A DNA stretch of 64,000 nt from Marixanthomonas spongiae. Its GTDB lineage: Bacteria; Bacteroidota; Bacteroidia; Flavobacteriales; Flavobacteriaceae. This document shows, piece by piece, positions 59,992 through 64,000 of this stretch. Under the pieces are notes generated by a model. It was not told the DNA's origin. It saw nothing but the letters and a program-made list of their open reading frames with translations, and made no database searches. Each line of letters opens with the position of its first letter. Position 1 is the stretch's first letter. Both the position numbers and the translations under genes were made by a program. Where the stretch lies: the NCBI RefSeq assembly GCF_003095375.1, contig NZ_QEHR01000011.1, positions 1-64,000 of the forward strand, given 5' to 3'.

Positions 59992-60130
59992 AGTGATTGT
60001 TTTTAAAGTTTCTTAAAAGTAACAAGAGATTGTTTTAGAAACAATTTAAATAGCTGTATTGGCCGTGTTTTGTTTTTAGATTGAATTAAAATAAACCTTT
60101 TCATTGTTTATTAGGCTCAACATTTAATCG

Positions 60131-60138
60131 TATATTTG
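60131..60138 (+). promoter_or_regulatory. -7 element of guaB
   Basis: TATATTTG is a consensus match 79 bases before the GuaB ATG, giving a leader of about 70 bases. Confidence 0.6.
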
Positions 60139-60141
60139 CAC

Positions 60142-60215
60142 GCAATTAAACGGTAACCAGTTTCCAGTGTCCCAGTCCATCTTTTCTGAAAGGCCCTGAA
60201 ACAAAACTTAATTGC
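60142..60215 (+). promoter_or_regulatory. guaB leader framed by inverted repeat
   Basis: GCAATTAA (60142-60149) at the start of the leader is the exact complement of TTAATTGC (60208-60215), which ends two bases before the ATG. Pairing would put the start codon at the foot of a long stem-loop. No known purine riboswitch pattern was recognised. Confidence 0.35.
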
Positions 60216-60216
60216 A

Positions 60217-61689
60217 ATGACCGCACACGACAACAAAATTCTTGGTGAAGGCCTTACGTATGACGACGTACTTTTAGTACCGGCTTATTCTGAAGTGCTC
60301 CCAAGGGAAGTTTCCATCGAAACAAAATTTTCACGAAATATCACCTTGAACGTCCCCATTGTGTCCGCAGCAATGGATACCGTAACCGAAAGCGCCATGG
60401 CCATAGCCATAGCCCGTGAAGGTGGAATAGGTGTTTTGCACAAAAACATGACCATTGAGCAACAGGCGGCCGAAGTGCGCAAGGTAAAACGTGCCGAAAG
60501 CGGTATGATACTCGATCCGGTTACCTTGAAAAAGACCGCAACGGTTGGCGATGCCCAAACAACGATGAAAGAATATAGTATTGGGGGTATTCCTATTACC
60601 GATTCCAGCGGTAAATTAATAGGTATCGTTACCAATAGGGACCTAAGATTTGAAAAAAACTATGATCGTAAGTTGGAAGAAGTGATGACTTCTGAAAATT
60701 TAGTGACGGTGGCCAAAGGAACTTCTTTAAAAGAGGCGGAAATTATTCTTCAAGAAAACAAAATTGAAAAATTACCAGTAGTGGAGGATGATGGCACTTT
60801 GTTGGGTTTGATAACTTTTAGGGACATTACAAAACTCACCCAAAAACCAATAGCCAATAAAGATCAATATGGCCGGCTGCGTGTAGCCGCGGCATTGGGT
60901 GTTACCGCAGATGCCGTTGAACGTGCTGAAGCCTTGGTAAACGCACAAGTGGATGCTGTGATCATTGATACGGCCCACGGCCATACCCAAGGGGTGGTCT
61001 TGGTGCTGAAGGAAGTGAAAAAGAAATTTCCAGAACTGGATGTAATAGTCGGTAATATTGCCACGCCAGAAGCTGCCAAATATTTGGCCGATGCTGGCGC
61101 CGATGCTGTAAAAGTTGGCATAGGTCCAGGTTCTATTTGTACCACTCGTGTTGTTGCGGGAGTTGGGTTTCCGCAGTTTTCCGCTGTGCTGGAAGTCGCT
61201 GCCGCATTAAAAGGAAGCGGCGTCCCGGTGATTGCCGATGGTGGCATACGTTACACCGGTGATATCCCAAAAGCCTTGGCTGCAGGAGCCGATTGTGTGA
61301 TGTTGGGCTCTTTATTGGCCGGTACCAAAGAATCCCCTGGCGAAACGATTATCTACGAAGGCCGCAAGTATAAATCCTACCGTGGAATGGGCAGTGTAGA
61401 AGCTATGAAAAAGGGCTCGAAAGACCGTTACTTTCAAGATGTGGAAGACGATATTAAAAAACTGGTGCCAGAGGGCATTGTAGGCCGTGTGGCGTACAAA
61501 GGCGAACTGGTGGAGAGCATGACGCAGTTTATTGGCGGGCTCCGTGCCGGAATGGGCTATTGCGGTGCCAACTCCATTGAAGCTTTGAAAGAAAATGGCA
61601 AATTTGTAAAAATTACCGCTTCTGGAATTCACGAAAGCCACCCGCACGATGTAACCATAACCAAAGAAGCACCCAATTACTCCAGGTAA
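60217..61689 (+). CDS. guaB: IMP dehydrogenase
   Basis: Catalyses IMP to XMP with NAD, the rate-limiting step of GMP synthesis, 490 residues. The barrel opens [18 protein letters not shown]. Two CBS domains occupy about residues 95-215 ([34 protein letters not shown]). The catalytic loop is [18 protein letters not shown] with Cys, and [22 protein letters not shown], then [16 protein letters not shown] complete the active site. Single gene with long leader. Confidence 0.97.
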   Translation: MTAHDNKILGEGLTYDDVLLVPAYSEVLPREVSIETKFSRNITLNVPIVSAAMDTVTESAMAIAIAREGGIGVLHKNMTIEQQAAEVRKVKRAESGMILDPVTLKKTATVGDAQTTMKEYSIGGIPITDSSGKLIGIVTNRDLRFEKNYDRKLEEVMTSENLVTVAKGTSLKEAEIILQENKIEKLPVVEDDGTLLGLITFRDITKLTQKPIANKDQYGRLRVAAALGVTADAVERAEALVNAQVDAVIIDTAHGHTQGVVLVLKEVKKKFPELDVIVGNIATPEAAKYLADAGADAVKVGIGPGSICTTRVVAGVGFPQFSAVLEVAAALKGSGVPVIADGGIRYTGDIPKALAAGADCVMLGSLLAGTKESPGETIIYEGRKYKSYRGMGSVEAMKKGSKDRYFQDVEDDIKKLVPEGIVGRVAYKGELVESMTQFIGGLRAGMGYCGANSIEALKENGKFVKITASGIHESHPHDVTITKEAPNYSR

Positions 61690-61725
61690 TCCAGTGCTTG
61701 TTTAGTGGTGAGGTGTTTAAAAAAA

Positions 61726-62229
61726 TTACTCTTCCGTAACGGTGATGCCTAATTCTTTAAGGACTGCTAAGGTAATGTCGTATTTGTCATCCAAATACAC
61801 CAAAGAAGCATCGGTCTGTAAAATTTGGGTGTACCCTTGAGCCTTGGCCACTTTTTCCAGTGCATCGCCAATTTTAGTGTAAAGGGGTCGCATTTCATCG
61901 TCCCGTTTAATGCCTATGAGGCTGTTTCCGGTTTGTTGAAATTTGGCAATATCGTTTTCGGCTGCTGCCAATTCTTGTTGTTTTTCTTTTTTCTGGGCTA
62001 TGGTCAAAGTTGCTTCACTGGTCTTGTAGGCTTCTATTTTTTCCTTGTAATCGGTTACCTTTTTTTGAAGGTCGGCATCCAATTTTGAGGTATATTCTTC
62101 AACTTCCTTATTTACGGTTTCCAGTTCGGGCATTTTGGACACCACATAATCCACATCGATGGTCCCCACCTTGGTTTGGGAAAATGCCGTTATACTAATG
62201 AACAATGCTAAAATGCTTAGGTATTTCAT
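61726..62229 (-). CDS. Periplasmic chaperone OmpH/Skp family
   Basis: A 167-residue periplasmic chaperone for outer-membrane proteins. After the signal peptide (YLSILALFISITAFSQ) the core VGTIDVDYVVSKMPELETVN opens the Skp fold, and a long coiled coil (ELETVNKEVEEYTSKLDADLQKKVTDYKEKI and following) makes up the tentacles. The end is QTDASLVYLDDKYDITLAVLKELG. The ATG at 62229 is used. Bacteroidota often carry several paralogues. Confidence 0.92.
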   Translation of the reverse strand: MKYLSILALFISITAFSQTKVGTIDVDYVVSKMPELETVNKEVEEYTSKLDADLQKKVTDYKEKIEAYKTSEATLTIAQKKEKQQELAAAENDIAKFQQTGNSLIGIKRDDEMRPLYTKIGDALEKVAKAQGYTQILQTDASLVYLDDKYDITLAVLKELGITVTEE

Positions 62230-62398
62230 AATTTGTTTATTTTTAATAAAGTGCAAAACTACACAAATTCAGTTTAAAAGACGATGCCTGTGTTGCTGTG
62301 TTACATTTTATTGGGTGCGGTAAAACCGTAGTAAATAACAAAGCACCATGATTTATTTTGACTTTGCTGAGGGTGTTACTTATGGCGCAGTATAAAAA

Positions 62399-62869
62399 CT
62401 AATTGTTTGTTTCTGTAATTTTTGCGACCGAGGTGCCTTTCTCGGCAAAATTTTTAAAGTCTTCCATATATTTTTTAGACTGCTTTTTAAAAGCGCCCGG
62501 CATGAGCCACCCCATCAATTTCATGCCAAGACCAGAAAACTGGAACTCACTTTCCGATATCCATTTGGTAGTTGTTTCATCCAATTCCTCAAAATAATTT
62601 TTCTGAATGTTGTGGACGCCTTTTGTATCGTAGGTTGCGTGGAATTCTTTTGGGAACTCACGTTTCAGTATCGTTTCAATCAACGTCATGTCGCGCTTTC
62701 CCATTTGGTATTCCAATTTCATTTTAGCGCCCTCTTGGCCGGGTGTCCCTTCTAACAGCTCATAATTGGTAAGCCCTTTTTGCCAATGCTTCAGGTTTTC
62801 GGGCTTGTCCATTTTTTCTATAACCTTGTCGCGGGGCAGGGCAATTGTAATGTCAACAGTGTATCGCAT
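62399..62869 (-). CDS. SRPBCC family protein
   Basis: A 156-residue START/Bet v1-like protein: YTVDITIALPRDKVIEKMDKPENLKHWQKGL, then KMKLEYQMGKRDMTLIETILKRE, FHATYDTKGVHNIQKNYFEEL and WISESEFQFSGLGMKLMGWLMP. SRPBCC domains bind small hydrophobic ligands. No conserved catalytic motif is present. Single gene. Confidence 0.85.
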   Translation of the reverse strand: MRYTVDITIALPRDKVIEKMDKPENLKHWQKGLTNYELLEGTPGQEGAKMKLEYQMGKRDMTLIETILKREFPKEFHATYDTKGVHNIQKNYFEELDETTTKWISESEFQFSGLGMKLMGWLMPGAFKKQSKKYMEDFKNFAEKGTSVAKITETNN

Positions 62870-62963
62870 GATTTTTAAATTTTAAACCAAGGTACGCAAT
62901 TTTCAGAAAACATAATAAAAGAGACCAAGTAGCTACGTTTGTAAAAACGTTTTGCGCGCGTGC

Positions 62964-62992
62964 TTGTTTAACGGTACTTTTTTATATTTTTG
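62964..62992 (+). promoter_or_regulatory. Promoter of SurA-like gene
   Basis: TTG (62964-62966), 18-base spacer and TATTTTTG (62985-62992), 37 bases before the ATG. Confidence 0.6.
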
Positions 62993-63029
62993 CCACACTT
63001 CGACAAAGAATAAATTAATACGTATAAAT

Positions 63030-64000
63030 ATGAACAGATATTTCATAGTGTTGCTTTTAACCGTGTTGGTTTCTAACAGTGTTTTAGGGCAAGATAAAAA
63101 AGAGGTATTGTTAACCATCGACGGTTCGCCGGTTTATGTTTCAGAATTCAAACGGGTGTACAACAAAAACCTGGAGCTGGTACAGGACGAATCGCAAAAA
63201 AGCGTGGATGGGTATTTAGACTTGTTCATTGATTATAAACTGAAAGCCGCCGAGGCCTATGCCCAGAACTTGGACGAAACACGAGCTTATAAAAACGAAT
63301 TCAGGAAATACCAAGAACAACTTTCCCGAAACTATATTTTTGAAAACAAAGTGACCGAAGACTTGGCACGGGAAGCCTTTGAACGCGGGAAGGAAGAAAT
63401 AAATGCGGATCATATTTTAATACAAGTGGGCTACGATGCCGTGCCGCAAGACACCTTGAAAGCCTACAACAAGATCAAGGAAATACGTAAAAAAGCTGTT
63501 GCTGGCGAAGATTTTGAACAATTGGCGAAACAATATTCCGAAGAACCCGGCGCCAAGGAGCGTGCCGGTAAATTGGGTTATTTTTCGGTGTTTTCCATGG
63601 TCTATCCTTTTGAAACGGGTGCTTACAATACCCAAGAAGGTGAAGTTTCTGAAATTATCCGAACCCGTTTTGGTTATCATATCATCAAGGTGTTGGACCG
63701 ACGGGAGCGCGAACCCAAAATAAGCGTTTCGCACATTATGATTTCGGACAATGCGGGAGCTCGCACTTTCGATCCCGAAGAGCGTATCAATGAGGTTTAT
63801 GCGATGCTGCAACAGGGAAAGGCTTTTGAAGATTTGGCCAAACAATACTCAGACGATAAAAACTCTGCCGTGAAAGGCGGACAATTAAGTCCGTTTGCAA
63901 AAGGCGACTTAAAATCCGATAAATTTGAAACGGCCGCGTACAACCTCAAAAAGCCGGGCGATGTTTCAAAACCAATTAAAAGTGAATTTGGCTGGCATAT
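63030..64000 (+). CDS. SurA-like periplasmic peptidyl-prolyl isomerase (partial)
   Basis: Reads open from ATG 63030 to the window end, 323 codons with no stop. The signal peptide is MNRYFIVLLLTVLVSNSVLGQ. An N-terminal SurA-like helical region with LTIDGSPVYVSEFKRVYNKN and LDLFIDYKLKAAEAYAQ precedes two parvulin domains: first INADHILIQVGYDAV to FGYHIIKVLDRR, second SVSHIMISDNAGARTF onward to SEFGWH at the window edge. The protein should help fold outer-membrane proteins, and the Skp-like gene nearby serves the same pathway. Confidence 0.9.
   Translation, partial: MNRYFIVLLLTVLVSNSVLGQDKKEVLLTIDGSPVYVSEFKRVYNKNLELVQDESQKSVDGYLDLFIDYKLKAAEAYAQNLDETRAYKNEFRKYQEQLSRNYIFENKVTEDLAREAFERGKEEINADHILIQVGYDAVPQDTLKAYNKIKEIRKKAVAGEDFEQLAKQYSEEPGAKERAGKLGYFSVFSMVYPFETGAYNTQEGEVSEIIRTRFGYHIIKVLDRREREPKISVSHIMISDNAGARTFDPEERINEVYAMLQQGKAFEDLAKQYSDDKNSAVKGGQLSPFAKGDLKSDKFETAAYNLKKPGDVSKPIKSEFGWH

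Noticed and set aside
60139-60216. Purine riboswitch before guaB
   Set aside because: The leader has an inverted repeat but none of the conserved purine, PreQ1 or ppGpp riboswitch core bases could be recognised.

Overview
The window reads as chromosomal DNA of a marine-type Bacteroidota bacterium, most likely family Flavobacteriaceae. Supporting signs are the -7 promoter element TAnnTTTG with almost no Shine-Dalgarno sequences, many MKK-type lipoproteins, and family members typical of that group (DUF3276/PUR-alpha protein, long-form NusB, OsmC-alpha/beta hydrolase fusion, cyclophilin-FKBP fusion, imelysin and DUF4856 lipoproteins, Skp/OmpH, PepT, FMN-type glutamate synthase-like protein). About 60 protein genes are supported. 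No rRNA, tRNA or CRISPR array was found. Genus and species cannot be fixed from sequence alone.

Layout. 1-0.12 kb: tail of an IS30-like transposase. 0.2-9.1 kb, minus strand: LamG lipoprotein, lipoprotein Cu/Zn superoxide dismutase, YdeI-like protein, alpha/beta hydrolase-OsmC fusion, S9 peptidase and a large BNR-repeat secreted protein. 9.2-12.5 kb, plus strand: a VWA protein and a ChlI-like AAA+ ATPase separated by a four-helix-bundle (23S-IVP-type) gene inside a nest of direct and inverted repeats. 12.7-17.9 kb: Hsp20, two exported proteins, TSUP permease, LysM protein, fasciclin lipoprotein, and a small ABC ATPase with a tiny membrane partner. 18.2-22.6 kb: divergent lipid kinase and App1-like phosphatase, cyclophilin-FKBP, thioredoxin-like protein, CsaA. 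22.7-29.6 kb: SulP transporter, RecG, M1 peptidase, patatin. 29.8-32.6 kb: an apparent signalling operon (lipoprotein, multi-pass membrane protein, histidine kinase, LuxR-type regulator). 32.6-44.1 kb: mixed housekeeping genes including UvrD/PcrA helicase, YciO-type protein, OmpA, a glycosyltransferase and an MsbA-like ABC exporter. 44.2-52.8 kb: leucine-type dehydrogenase, NusB, DUF1573, YajC, PepT, PyrD, LysE, HMG-CoA lyase, 5'-nucleotidase.

52.8-59.7 kb is the most coherent accessory block: a haem-binding c-type protein, then DUF4856 lipoprotein, imelysin lipoprotein, HTTM membrane protein and a TonB-dependent receptor, tightly packed. Three 21-bp palindromes of one design (TATTTAGA-N5-TCTAAATA) sit at the promoters of the haem-binding gene and of the operon, so the block is probably one metal-responsive regulon, most likely for iron. 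60-64 kb: GuaB with a long leader framed by an inverted repeat, an OmpH/Skp chaperone, an SRPBCC protein, and the start of a SurA-like periplasmic isomerase running off the end.

The observations judged most worth following are the four-helix-bundle repeat cassette inside the VWA/AAA+ pair, the shared palindrome of the imelysin block together with a divergent imelysin motif, an NTF2-like/TerB-like fusion with a possible frameshift scar, and a palindromic-repeat core shared between an intergenic element and the interior of pyrD.
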